This document shows positions 16,456-23,797 of a stretch of 26,337 nt of DNA, in pieces (position 1 is the first letter of the stretch; the number at the start of each line of letters is the position of its first letter). The notes beneath the pieces are model-generated. The model saw nothing but the letters and a program-made list of their open reading frames with translations, had not been told where the DNA came from and ran no database searches. Position numbers and translations under genes: made by a program. Source of the stretch: Desulfobacteraceae bacterium (GTDB taxonomy: Bacteria > Desulfobacterota > Desulfobacteria > Desulfobacterales > SURF-15); contig QZKK01000091.1 of NCBI GenBank assembly GCA_003599475.1, positions 1 to 26,337 of the forward strand, given 5' to 3'.

Positions 16456-18339
16456 TCAAACGGTCCGGACCCCAGCTTTGATTTTCGCCGCCCTTCTCCT
16501 CGCCATAAATTGGAGGACCAGTCCTGCAGTCAGACAGGCCAACCCGATGCGGTCCGTCACCCCTTCAGGGATGATGACCAGCAAGCCGCCAAAGAAAAAC
16601 AGGATGCGTTGAATCATGCCGAGAGGAACCAACAAGTAATTCGTCCAGGCAGCGGCGACGGCCGTAACTCCGATTCCCGCCGTGACCGTTACTTGAATGA
16701 TTTCAATGAAAGGCGCCGATCCCAACAGAGCCTGGTTGTATACAAACGCGAAAGGAACGACGAAGGCGCTGATGGTGAGCCCCACAGCCGTCCAACCGAT
16801 CTTCATCGGACTCTCGCCGGCGATCCCGCCGGCGGCAAATGCGGCAAGGGCGACGGGGGGCGTAATGGCGGAAAGGACGGCAAAATAAAAAACGAACAGA
16901 TGGGCGGCGATGGGAGAAATCCCCATGTCCATCAGTGCCGGGGCCGCGGTCACGGATACGATGATGTATGCGGCGGTCGTAGGAACACCCATTCCCATAA
17001 CCGTCGAGGCCGCCATCGTGATGGTCAGGGCAAGGATCAAGACACCTCCTGAAAGCGCCATGATGAGCGAAAACATCTTGAATCCGATGCCCGTCATCGT
17101 GATGCTTCCCACCACGAGCCCTGCCGCCGCGCAGGCCCCGGCGACCGTAAGGACGTTTTTGGCCGCATCCATGCACGCGCCTTTGAATTTGTTCCATGTG
17201 ATGCGCGTCTGGGGATTCAGGAACGTCACGATAAAGGTGGCGACGATCGTGTAAAAAATCGCTTTCGTAATCGTGTAGCGGACGACCACCAGCAGGACGA
17301 CCAGCAGGACAAGCGGCACGAGAAAGTGTATGCCTTCGACAAGCGTTTTGTAAAAAGGCGGCATGTCTTCGGACGAAAGAGGTTTCATCTTGTACTTCGA
17401 GGCTTGAAAGTGAATTCCCATAAATACGGACCAATAGTACAAGAGAGCGGGAATGATTGCAGCGCCGAGAATCGTGACATAAGAAACTCCCAGGATCTGG
17501 GCCATGATGAATGCAGCCGCCCCCATGATCGGCGGCATGAGCTGGCCTCCGGTGGAGGCGGTGGCTTCCACCGCACCGGCAAGATGCGGCGGGAAACCCT
17601 GTTTGATCATCATGGGAATCGTAAAGGTCCCCGTCCCTACGACGTTTGCCACTGCGCTTCCCGAGATCGTCCCGAAGAGACTGCTCGCCACGACTGCTGT
17701 TTTCGCCGGCCCTCCCGTAAATCGGCCGGCGATTGAAAGCGCAAGCTTGAGAAGATATTCTCCCATTCCGCATTGACCGAGAAGAGATGAGAGAAAGATG
17801 AACAAGACGATGTACTCGGCGGAAACCCCCAGGGGAGCACTGAATATGCCCTCCAGTGACATCGCCATCTGTGAAGCCACGCGGTCGAACCCGTAACCCC
17901 TGTGACCCAGAATTCCGGGGATGTGATTCCCTAAAAGCGGGTAAAGAACGGCAAGGGCGGCAATGATCACCAAAACGTTTCCGGTCGCCCGTCTCGCCTG
18001 CTCCAATACCAGGAGAATGATGATCCATCCCACGATGATATCCGTTTTGGTGAGAATTCCCAGCCGGTAAAGAATATCCTCGTAAAAAACCGTTATGTAC
18101 AGGCCGACGGCAAGGGAAAGCAGTGCGAAAAACCAATCGAGAATCGATGCTTTTTTCGATCCTTTCCGGCGAGGCATCATTAAAAAAGAAAGAACAAGAA
18201 CAAAAGTCAGATGGATGCCGCGTTGCAGGAACGCGGTCAACATGGTCAACCCCGCCGTGACGATATGGAAAAAGACCAAAGCAATCGTAATGAATGCGAT
18301 GAGTCTAAGGACAAACGTTTCATTCTCGGGATTCCCCAT
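16456..18339 (-). CDS. TRAP transporter fused permease subunit (TAXI-type, 4TM/12TM fusion)
   Basis: 627 residues. Small and large TRAP subunits are fused into one polypeptide, the form normally paired with TAXI-family binding proteins. The N-terminal four-helix part (about 1-120) includes FITIALVFFHIVTAGLTML and LDWFFALLSLAVGLYITVFY. The DctM-like part (about 120-600) shows GTISGSAVANVVGTGTFTIP, EATASTGGQLMPPIMGAAAF and, in the second half, the parallel signature MAASTVMGMGVPTTAAYIIV with SAITPPVALAAFAAGGIAGE. These two conserved GxGxPT/TxGQLMPP-type loops form the substrate pathway in the inner membrane. The system takes up an organic anion with Na+ or H+ drive. It lies 158 nt after the binding protein and 18 nt before EamA. 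AGGAG is 10 nt before the ATG. Confidence 0.95.
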   Translation of the reverse strand: MGNPENETFVLRLIAFITIALVFFHIVTAGLTMLTAFLQRGIHLTFVLVLSFLMMPRRKGSKKASILDWFFALLSLAVGLYITVFYEDILYRLGILTKTDIIVGWIIILLVLEQARRATGNVLVIIAALAVLYPLLGNHIPGILGHRGYGFDRVASQMAMSLEGIFSAPLGVSAEYIVLFIFLSSLLGQCGMGEYLLKLALSIAGRFTGGPAKTAVVASSLFGTISGSAVANVVGTGTFTIPMMIKQGFPPHLAGAVEATASTGGQLMPPIMGAAAFIMAQILGVSYVTILGAAIIPALLYYWSVFMGIHFQASKYKMKPLSSEDMPPFYKTLVEGIHFLVPLVLLVVLLVVVRYTITKAIFYTIVATFIVTFLNPQTRITWNKFKGACMDAAKNVLTVAGACAAAGLVVGSITMTGIGFKMFSLIMALSGGVLILALTITMAASTVMGMGVPTTAAYIIVSVTAAPALMDMGISPIAAHLFVFYFAVLSAITPPVALAAFAAGGIAGESPMKIGWTAVGLTISAFVVPFAFVYNQALLGSAPFIEIIQVTVTAGIGVTAVAAAWTNYLLVPLGMIQRILFFFGGLLVIIPEGVTDRIGLACLTAGLVLQFMARRRAAKIKAGVRTV

Positions 18340-18497
18340 GATAACGACTCCTAATACAAACTTCCAGACATCGTTTGATCCTGTTGAGATTCAGATTGAG
18401 GCTTCATGAGATGACGAACCGTGAGGCTGTCGGATTCATTTATCCGGGCAGCGATCACCTCCCGATCCACCGCAGATGCATTCCCCGCTTGGACGAT

Positions 18498-19478
18498 TTA
18501 CTTTGGCATCAGTTTGCCGGGAATGGTCACCCCTTTTTCCTTATAGTACTTGATCGCCCCGGGATGCAGCGGAGCGACGGCAAACTTCATGGTATTTTCC
18601 GGGGTGGCCCAATCCGCCCCCTTATAAGCTTTCTGCAATGCGGGAATGTTTTCATAGACCGCCTTTGTAATTCCATAGGCCAGTTCATCGGAAAGCTCCG
18701 ATGTTGCCACCATGGAGTTCCAAATACCGGGAGTCTTCACATCGACTTTGATATCCGGGTAGGTTCCCGCCTTGATGGTCAAGGGTGCGTAATATTCGAA
18801 TTTTGCCTGTATCTTCGCCAATTCTTCATCGGTGAAGTTGACCAGGGCGACCTTGTGGGTCGACAACAGATCCATGATGAAGGGAGCGGGAGCCGCCATG
18901 GCGCCGAACTGAACATCGAGTGAGTTGTTCCGGATCGCCTGCGCGCCCTCGTTCCAGTTGAGATTCTGTATTTTCATGCTCTTCATGTCGATGCCGAGCG
19001 CTTCGAAAACCGCACTGGCCATGACACTTGTCCCGGTTCCCGGGTTTCCGATGGAAACTCTTTTACCGATCAGGGCTTTCGGAGTCGATAGCTTGTCTTT
19101 TTCGAGCGAGGCGCCCTGGAGCTCGGCGGGATACATGGCAAAAAGCGTTCTTACCTTATCGTGCGGTTTTTTGAATCTGTTGATCCCCTTTACGCCTTGA
19201 AATACGACATCGTTCATCGCAGGCCCGATCTGGATGTCGTTGATCTGCATTCTTGTCACATGCTCCACCGATGATCCCGGGCACACCTCAACGGTTGCCT
19301 GAACATTGGGAACCTTCGTGTTGATGATCGTGGAAAGAGATCCTGCATAGATGTAATACACGCCCCCGACCCCGTTACCCCCCACCGAGATCCGGGTCGC
19401 GGCCGCCTGTCCGATATCCGGAGCGCTTAAGCATGCCGCTAAAATCGCCAGTACGAAAAAACCAAGATTTCGTCTCAT
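18498..19478 (-). CDS. TAXI-family TRAP transporter solute-binding subunit
   Basis: 326 residues. A signal peptide of about 25 residues (MRRNLGFFVLAILAACLSAP ending in GQA-A) exports it to the periplasm. The mature protein starts RISVGGNGVGGVYYIYAGSL, matching the TAXI name motif where 'T-A-x-I' style start of binding proteins reads as GGxGGvYY. Other family blocks are QATVEVCPGSSVEHVTRMQ, DIQIGPAMNDVVFQG, LIGKRVSIGNPGTGTSVMAS and NWNEGAQAIRNNSLDVQFGA. Known TAXI ligands are glutamate or other carboxylates, but the ligand here is not determined. AAGGAGG is 7 nt before the ATG. It is the first gene of the minus-strand cluster, followed by the fused permease. Confidence 0.94.
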   Translation of the reverse strand: MRRNLGFFVLAILAACLSAPDIGQAAATRISVGGNGVGGVYYIYAGSLSTIINTKVPNVQATVEVCPGSSVEHVTRMQINDIQIGPAMNDVVFQGVKGINRFKKPHDKVRTLFAMYPAELQGASLEKDKLSTPKALIGKRVSIGNPGTGTSVMASAVFEALGIDMKSMKIQNLNWNEGAQAIRNNSLDVQFGAMAAPAPFIMDLLSTHKVALVNFTDEELAKIQAKFEYYAPLTIKAGTYPDIKVDVKTPGIWNSMVATSELSDELAYGITKAVYENIPALQKAYKGADWATPENTMKFAVAPLHPGAIKYYKEKGVTIPGKLMPK

Positions 19479-19640
19479 GGATCAAATCCTCCTTGCGTAT
19501 TTTGATTGAATGAAGAAATCGCCTATCGTGATACGGTTCTTCCGTGAAGACCAAGGTTGAAAAGGAAGGGAGTGCACTTTCTCCATAGTGTCTTTCGGTA
19601 AAGCATAGGGATACGGATAATAACTGTTCCTGGATGCGAA

Positions 19641-19674
19641 TGTATGGCAAAAGTGCTTTTGTTTGTCAACAGAC
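19641..19674 (-). promoter_or_regulatory. Candidate promoter and operator of the TAXI-TRAP cluster
   Basis: On the minus strand TTGACA (19664-19669) is followed after 17 nt by CATACA (19641-19646), giving a perfect -35 and a weak -10. The -35 is embedded in the dyad TTGTC-TGTT-GACAA (19661-19674), whose position is suitable for a repressor or activator. The leader to the TAXI start is about 160 nt. Confidence 0.4.
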
Positions 19675-19914
19675 AACCAAATATCGTGCGGAGAACTGGT
19701 TTCCCGTCAAGGGTACTTTGCTCGACGTGTCGACGCATCCGGCGCACTCTTTTATATCTTTACGCAGAAGTTCCTTCGCCTTTTTTTCAGTAATTTTCGA
19801 TTCGGCACGATATTTTTCGTATGCAATTCACTGTTCATCGATGTCGACCTGGGTCGAACCGGATCGAAAGATGGGTCGAAAGATGGCGGCTATAAAAGTG
19901 CCGATTGAGATCCC
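19675..19914. other. Intergenic region with no gene seen
   Basis: About 240 bp between the TAXI promoter and the end of the LCAT-like remnant. Two short copies of tcgaaagatgg occur near 19863-19886. Long frames on either strand here look like shadows without ribosome sites. Confidence 0.5.
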
Positions 19915-20580
19915 CTACTTCACCAGAGTTACCGAATTAGCTATATCCGTCCACCAGTTCTCCCGCTGTGTATCATCCTTTAAAAACCGAGTGACCACCG
20001 TCTGCACCCGGCCGTCATTCAGAAAAAATCCGTGGGTGGATCCATCGTACCACTTGCTTCTGACGGCAAGTGTGAGGATCGCCTCTTTAAAAACGATTGC
20101 ACTATCGAGCGGCACAGTTCCGTCACCATCGTAATCATCCTGGTCGAAGTTGAAGAAATTTGCTGTTTTCCTATCTGGACCTTTTTCCTCGACGACAACC
20201 CTCCCTTTGGTTTTTTCTCCGCTGCCGACGATGATCAATATCCGCTTTCTTGTTTCACAATCCAGCGTGGAAAGATCCAGCATCGCCGGATTTTCGATTC
20301 TGTATTCCCTTAATTCGGAGAGTCTTTTTAGAAACATTTCCTCATGCGAAAGGTTGCTTTGCCAATGTTCCGGATTGAAGATGTCAAATGAAGTCACATG
20401 CCTGTAACTCGGAGCGAAGGTAATAGCCTTATCGTACACCGGACATAGTTCATATACGGCTGGAAAAGTGCGCGCGATTTTTCGAAATATGTCGTTTGAA
20501 TTGAACAGCGGGAAATTGATTCCTCCCTCCCCGACGAGAAGTGCGATCAAGGCGCTGATGGATCCTTGAAATGGGCACAC
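19915..20580 (-). pseudogene. LCAT-like alpha/beta hydrolase, 5'-truncated
   Basis: The open frame gives 221 residues that match only the C-terminal half of lecithin:cholesterol acyltransferase-like hydrolases (usually over 400). It opens at CPFQGSISALIALLVGEGG, corresponding to the family's 'iGTPfrGS' loop that follows the nucleophile Ser. It contains FRKIARTFPAVYELCPVYD, the acid site in DDYDGDGTVPLDSA (about residues 148-161) and the catalytic-His region DGSTHGFFLNDG (His183). The nucleophile elbow and all N-terminal strands are missing. The only start is a GTG without a ribosome site, and the frame is closed by a stop about 20 codons further upstream. It is therefore most likely a decayed gene. 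It stands at the junction between the TRAP cluster and the cassette array. Confidence 0.65.
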
Positions 20581-20992
20581 GTTTCCTCTTTTATCGCCCA
20601 GTATTCCAATATTTCAGCATTCCTCCAATGGTTCTGCAGTTCTCCTCGCCAGCCTTCATGGTTCTCCATTCATGGTGATGCGTTTGAACAGGATTCCGAG
20701 CAGGGAAAAATGGGGATATCTGTCCGGCCGAGGTGCGCCGGTAATTCTCTTCATGCGGGAGAAGACGGATATGTATTGAAAACGAAGCCGATGAAATGCA
20801 GCGATATCGTAGGGCAAAAGCGCGGAGTGCGAGGATACTATCGTTCTCTGAGGCCATAACGATCCTTTCGACTGCGGTTTGCGTTCGATTCGGATGATTC
20901 GGCTTGGAGAGATCTCCTCTTTTTTAAAGCGATATTCCTCCTATAAAGGGTGGATTCATGAAAAGCAAGAAAAAAAGCGGTTCAACGTTTAG
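20581..20992. other. Decayed or non-coding stretch
   Basis: About 410 bp with no convincing gene. Minus-strand codons before the LCAT-like remnant do not extend its homology in any frame. A frame at 20591-20857 (minus) has biased composition and no ribosome site. The ATG at 20958 begins a short frame that runs out of frame over the Phd remnant. Confidence 0.5.
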
Positions 20993-21172
20993 AACGTGTC
21001 CGAGACGAGATCAATCGTTCTCACACGTCGAGGTGAACCAATTGCTGCTATTGTTTCAATAGAGGAGCTAAAATTATTGCAGGAATTAGAAGATCAAACT
21101 GATATTGAGGACGCATGGAAAGACACGGTGCTTAATGCAAACCCGGCAACTTCTCCCGTCTGGTTGAGCTGA
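20993..21172 (+). pseudogene. Phd/YefM-type antitoxin remnant
   Basis: A 59-codon open stretch reads VSETRSIVLTRRGEPIAAIV then SIEELKLLQELEDQTDIEDA, the typical middle of Phd/YefM antitoxins ('xxVLTRrGkpvAvlvsieel...lee'). The N-terminal DNA-binding strand-helix is missing: the frame is closed by TAG at 20990, and ATG 20958 lies in another frame. The usual C-terminus is also replaced, after about residue 40, by the sequence of the attC-like site at 21136. No ParE/RelE/Doc toxin follows on the plus strand. It runs opposite to all the cassettes, so it is a broken antitoxin left at the array end. Confidence 0.65.
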
Positions 21173-21181
21173 TGGTTCGCG
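21136..21181 (-). other. Possible degenerate attC site at the distal array end
   Basis: Outer boxes TGCAAAC (21136) and GTTCGCG (21175-21181) enclose CAAC/GTTG arms and the stretch GTCTGGTTGAGC, which also occurs in the right arm of the good site at 23670-23785. It is only 46 bp and has weak pairing. It lies 18 nt beyond the stop of the BrnT-partner gene, where an attC is expected. Confidence 0.35.
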
Positions 21182-21198
21182 CTCCAGGCCTGCGGCGA

Positions 21199-21447
21199 TC
21201 ACGGCTTGCTGTCAGGCCGTTTATCGACTCTTGAAAGCTTCGTCAGTTGGATTACCAACCGAAGGGCTTCATTTACCGCCTTGTCTGTCGGAAAAGCCTC
21301 GGCGACGTCATGATCCAGCAGGACCAAATTCGTGCCTTCCCGATAACGGTCTGCATATTTTCCTTGGACTCCGCCTTTTAACAGCTCTCGGAGATTGTAT
21401 TCTGGGCGTAGCTCATCGAGATTTTCGTCTTTTAATTTCTTCTTCAT
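21199..21447 (-). CDS. Putative antitoxin partner of BrnT
   Basis: 82 residues beginning MKKKLKDENLDELRPEYNLR. It overlaps the 3' end of brnT by 35 bp, in the usual toxin-first order of brnT loci. It is not the ordinary BrnA (no ribbon-helix-helix signature); instead it belongs to the small acidic family with DLRPEYDfs...LKGGVrGKYaeRYreGTNLVLLDpDVAkaFPTdeaVNEALRL-type sequence. Here GGVQGKYADRYREGTNLVLL and VAEAFPTDKAVNEALRLVIQ are present. Such proteins are frequent next to BrnT toxins and probably neutralise them. Start choice: the frame is open to 21483, but ATG 21447 has GAGAGG upstream and fits the family. It shares one cassette with brnT. Confidence 0.75.
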   Translation of the reverse strand: MKKKLKDENLDELRPEYNLRELLKGGVQGKYADRYREGTNLVLLDHDVAEAFPTDKAVNEALRLVIQLTKLSRVDKRPDSKP

Positions 21448-21709
21448 ATGCCTCTCGCTCTGAGCGGGTAAGCTCCCGCGCATTTATGATTCGGGTTCGG
21501 CTGCCACGGTCTGTATGAGAAACGATTAAAAGCCGGCCAGCATCGGAAAGTCCGATGATAATGTACCGGTCTTCTTCTTCCGAATAATCTGGATCGTCAA
21601 TAGTAATGCTCAAGGGATCCCTGAACACCGTGGCAGCTTCTTTGAAGGCAACGCCATGTTTCCGTTGATTCATTTTTGCCTCGTTGGAATCCCATTCGAA
21701 TTCTATCAT
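21413..21709 (-). CDS. brnT: BrnT family toxin
   Basis: 98 residues. BrnT is a RelE-like ribonuclease toxin that inhibits translation. Family signatures are strong: FEWDSNEAKMNQRKHGVAF at the N-terminus, followed by KEAATVFRDPLSITIDDPDY, then EEEDRYIIIGLSDAGRLLIV and the catalytic-side block SHTDRGSRTRIINARELTRS ending ERE.AYEEE. These match BrnT closely. It precedes a small putative antitoxin gene and overlaps it. In a sedentary array a toxin-antitoxin pair commonly stabilises neighbouring cassettes. The start ATG 21709 leaves 62 nt to the next attC-like site (21771-21876). The pair is the most distal complete cassette in the window. Confidence 0.9.
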   Translation of the reverse strand: MIEFEWDSNEAKMNQRKHGVAFKEAATVFRDPLSITIDDPDYSEEEDRYIIIGLSDAGRLLIVSHTDRGSRTRIINARELTRSEREAYEEEIKRRKSR

Positions 21710-21770
21710 GCTTCATGCCTTGTGTCATTTTTGCGAACCGGAGGGCATCAGCGGGCGCCAGCTTTTCAGC

Positions 21771-21876
21771 GGCCAACGGTCACGGCTGAGCAGCGCCGCC
21801 ACCATTTTTCGCATAGGCAGAGCGCTCCCGAAAAACCGCTCACTTCTCGGCATCTGCTCCAGCCGATTCGTTATGC
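21771..21876 (-). other. attC site 1 (after the cupin cassette)
   Basis: 106 bp. Outer boxes GGCCAAC (21771-21777) and GTTATGC (21870-21876). Inner arms CGGCTGAGCAG and CTGCTCCAGCCG are complementary except for one unpaired base, the extrahelical base that sets strand choice in attC recombination. The TAA stop of the cupin gene is inside the GTTATGC box. It is similar along its length to site 4 (23252-23354). Confidence 0.75.
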
Positions 21877-22251
21877 ATCTCCTGTTGGTAAGATGCCCGC
21901 TGTCTCTATCATTAGGACTATGGTTTTTTCCGGTGCCCTTGTTTTATGAACTACCCCTTTCGGAACTACATAGCCTTGATGTTGGTGCAAATTGATTGAT
22001 TCGTCTCCCTCTATATCGATGATCAACATTCCAGAAAGTGTGAAGAAAAATTCATCTTCTTTATCATGCTTGTGCCAATGATATTCTCCTTGCAATATTC
22101 CAAGCCGTACAACAGAGTCATTTACCTGGCATAATGTTTGATTGTACCATCTATCGGTGCACTGATTGACCAACGAATGAATATCAATGAGTTGTAAAGA
22201 ATCATGAAGTATGTTCAGGTGATTCACATAGGGGTATTTTTCTTTACTCAT
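21871..22251 (-). CDS. Cupin domain protein (cassette)
   Basis: 126 residues. The C-terminal two-thirds is a single cupin barrel: EYHWHKHDKEDEFFFTLSGM carries the metal-binding G(x)5HxH(x)3-4E motif and the second motif is QGYVVPKGVVHKTRAPEKTI with its conserved His. The N-terminal 50 residues resemble those of small cupins from cassette arrays and soil bacteria, where the substrate (a sugar or small acid) is unknown. AAGGAGAA precedes the ATG at 22251. Its TAA stop lies within attC site 1, and attC site 2 lies 40 nt upstream of its start, so it forms a complete cassette of about 420 bp. Confidence 0.88.
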   Translation of the reverse strand: MSKEKYPYVNHLNILHDSLQLIDIHSLVNQCTDRWYNQTLCQVNDSVVRLGILQGEYHWHKHDKEDEFFFTLSGMLIIDIEGDESINLHQHQGYVVPKGVVHKTRAPEKTIVLMIETAGILPTGDA

Positions 22252-22291
22252 TTCATTTCTCCTTCTTGAGATTCACTGTATAAACCTTCAA

Positions 22292-22348
22292 GCATAACGG
22301 CTAATCAGCCGCTCGGTTTTTGCGCTGCCTGAATTAGCGAGGTTATAT
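22292..22348 (-). other. attC site 2 (after the GNAT cassette)
   Basis: 57 bp. Outer boxes GCATAAC (22292-22298) and GTTATAT (22342-22348) flank arms GCTAATCAG and CTGAATTAGC, complementary with one unpaired base. The GNAT gene's TAA stop lies within GTTATAT. Short type, like sites 3 and 7. Confidence 0.75.
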
Positions 22349-22843
22349 AAAATCCTTTCTCATTTTTACACATTCCATTTTTTTACCGTTTCTTAAAATA
22401 TGAACATCTCGCCCAAGTGATTTATATCCGTGGGTTTCATAAAACGGAAAAGCCGTCAAAGATGAGTCCAATTGAAGAAACTGCAAATTCTTTTTGCAGG
22501 CTAAACGCTCCAATTCGACCAGAATTGCCGAACCAACTCCCTGACGTACATAATCAGGATTAATATAGATTGCGACCAGTAAGTTTCGGTTTGGTGCGAC
22601 TTCTCCAAACCCGGCTAAACAGCCATCATTTTCTGCAACGATAATTATTTGACCACGATAAAGTTTTGCATCGAATTCAGCTATCATTCTGGGCAAATCT
22701 TCATTCTTAATAGGCGGCCCCCATGCACTCAGTACTTGAATTGAATAGTCGGCAGAGGCTATTTCATATATTGCGCGTCGATGGATTCTAAGGACATCAG
22801 GCCACTCATCTCTTTTCGCATCTCTGACGGAAATCTTCTTCAT
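22343..22843 (-). CDS. GNAT-family N-acetyltransferase (cassette)
   Basis: 166 residues. GNAT enzymes transfer acetyl from acetyl-CoA to amino groups on antibiotics, polyamines or proteins. Motif B/A features are clear: GQIIIVAENDGCLAGFGEVA on the central strands, then the acetyl-CoA pyrophosphate loop as PDYVRQGVGSAILVELERLA (the R/QxxGxG/A pattern as RQGVGS), followed by LQLDSSLTAFPFYETHGY near the end. The N-terminal sequence (VRDAKRDEWPDVLRIHRRAI) has the family start. GAGG precedes ATG 22843; attC site 3 begins 10 nt upstream of that ATG. The substrate is not evident, and nothing in the sequence says it is an antibiotic. Confidence 0.92.
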   Translation of the reverse strand: MKKISVRDAKRDEWPDVLRIHRRAIYEIASADYSIQVLSAWGPPIKNEDLPRMIAEFDAKLYRGQIIIVAENDGCLAGFGEVAPNRNLLVAIYINPDYVRQGVGSAILVELERLACKKNLQFLQLDSSLTAFPFYETHGYKSLGRDVHILRNGKKMECVKMRKDFI

Positions 22844-22853
22844 TCGTCCTCTG

Positions 22854-22941
22854 ATACAACATAGAATTGAGCGGCGCGGCCGGGATGCTCGGGAAAAAAA
22901 CGCCCATGCTTTTCCGCGTCCGCTCCAATTAGAGGTTATGT
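22854..22941 (-). other. attC site 3 (after the cassette gene at 22936)
   Basis: 88 bp. Outer boxes ATACAAC (22854-22860) and GTTATGT (22935-22941). Arms ATTGAGCGG and CCGCTCCAAT pair with one unpaired base, and GCGCGGCC and CGCGTCC lie inside. The stop codon of the next gene is within GTTATGT. The arms resemble those of the damaged site at 25915. Confidence 0.75.
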
Positions 22942-23235
22942 CATCTCTATTTCCTCAATCGGAAAACTTGCTGACTTGAGCACTCTCGTTTTCTCGTCCC
23001 TTACGAACACGACCATTTCATTCTTCTTGTTGGCAGCGCGATACTCTTTCCTCAGCATCTCCTGAGACCGTGTGCTGAGAGTCTTTAGGTAGCCCGAGTA
23101 CGGATAAGCGTAGATGCGGCTGTCGGGGAGGGTAATTACCATAACGGGTTTCTTGTCTGCAAACTTGTGATAGAGCATCTGAATCGCTCCCATGTGCTCA
23201 CCTACGACCTCAAAGAATTCGTCATCGGTTCTCAT
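22936..23235 (-). CDS. Cassette protein of unknown function (MRTDDEFFEV...)
   Basis: 99 residues from ATG 23235, which has GGAGAAG 8 nt upstream. The frame is open to GTG 23262, but that codon overlaps attC site 4. Composition is mixed: EVVGEHMGAIQMLYHKFAD, then PVMVITLPDSRIYAYPYSGY, TLSTRSQEMLRKEYRAANKK, and a C-terminal strand pair VVFVRDEKTRVLKSASFPIE. The alternation of charged helices and strands predicts a small alpha/beta protein of cytosolic type. I do not recognise the family. It lies between attC sites 3 and 4, both intact or nearly so, as a typical single-gene cassette. Confidence 0.75.
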   Translation of the reverse strand: MRTDDEFFEVVGEHMGAIQMLYHKFADKKPVMVITLPDSRIYAYPYSGYLKTLSTRSQEMLRKEYRAANKKNEMVVFVRDEKTRVLKSASFPIEEIEMT

Positions 23236-23251
23236 TTCATCTTCTTCTCCG

Positions 23252-23354
23252 ACATAACCCACGGCTGAGCAGCGTCGCCACCGTTGTTCGCATAGGCAGG
23301 GCGTTCCCGAAAAACCTCGCGCTTCTCGGCGTCTGCTCCAGCCGTTCGCTTCTG
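23252..23354 (-). other. attC site 4 (after the cassette gene at 23358), with a degenerate right box
   Basis: About 103 bp, with left box ACATAAC (23252-23258). Arms CGGCTGAGCAG and CTGCTCCAGCCG are identical to those of site 1. At the position of the right box GTTATGC the sequence reads GCTTCTG (23348-23354). A partial alternative GTTCGCT is at 23344. This weak outer box may lower recombination. Confidence 0.65.
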
Positions 23355-23357
23355 TGA

Positions 23358-23657
23358 TTATTCGAAGTTTTTCCGATATTCATCTTTTAATCGATCATGG
23401 AGTTTCTTTAAGGCACCATGTTCTTTGCTGCTTTTATCTGGGTAATCTTTAGGGTCATTCAATGCGATATCTATAACATCAATAAGACAGTCGAAATCCC
23501 ATCGAAAAAATCCTATTGGTCGTCTTCCTTGATAATTTTCAATCCGACGATCTAGACCAAAAGCCTCAGCCATTAGCCAAGTATGCCGTTTTAATTCTGA
23601 AAGTTCTTGTCCTGAAATCAATATCTGTATTTTTTTATCTTTTGACCCTGGTTTCAT
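23358..23657 (-). CDS. Cassette protein of unknown function (MKPGSKDKKI...)
   Basis: 99 residues. It starts MKPGSKDKKIQILISGQELS, with AGGTGA 4 nt before ATG 23657. The middle LKRHTWLMAEAFGLDRRIEN gives a helical stretch, then WDFDCLIDVIDIALNDPKDY and a charged C-terminus (EHGALKKLHDRLKDEYRKNFE truncated for length: the final helix runs to the stop). There are several Trp/Tyr-rich clusters (RRPIGFFRWDF). The layout suggests a small helical protein. I do not recognise the family. It has one gene per attC (site 4 at the 3' side; site 5 follows its start after about 13 nt), so it is a compact cassette. No signal peptide is seen. Confidence 0.75.
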   Translation of the reverse strand: MKPGSKDKKIQILISGQELSELKRHTWLMAEAFGLDRRIENYQGRRPIGFFRWDFDCLIDVIDIALNDPKDYPDKSSKEHGALKKLHDRLKDEYRKNFE

Positions 23658-23669
23658 TTTTCACCTGGA

Positions 23670-23785
23670 AGCTAACCAGCGGCGGGTAGATAACCACAGC
23701 CTTTTGGAAAGCTCAAAATATTGTTGACTGTACCGACTCCGAAAAGCCCCCAGGTTTAGCCGTCTGGTTGAGCGGTGGGTTAGCA
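23670..23785 (-). other. attC site 5 (after the SEC-C cassette), long type
   Basis: 116 bp. Outer boxes AGCTAAC (23670-23676) and GTTAGCA (23779-23785) are excellent matches to RYYYAAC and GTTRRRY. The outer complementarity GCTAACC/GGTTAGC extends them. The inner left arm has ATAACCA and the inner right arm has TGGTTGAGCG. The loop region is long (about 70 bp). Confidence 0.7.
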
Positions 23786-23797
23786 AAAAAAAAATTT

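Noticed and set aside
20591..20857. 88-codon minus-strand frame upstream of the LCAT-like remnant
   Set aside because: No ribosome site, out of frame with the LCAT-like homology, and Ser/His/Arg-rich composition typical of non-coding sequence.
22343..22843. Antibiotic-resistance acetyltransferase
   Set aside because: The GNAT fold is clear, but no aminoglycoside or streptothricin acetyltransferase signature is present, so no resistance role is claimed.
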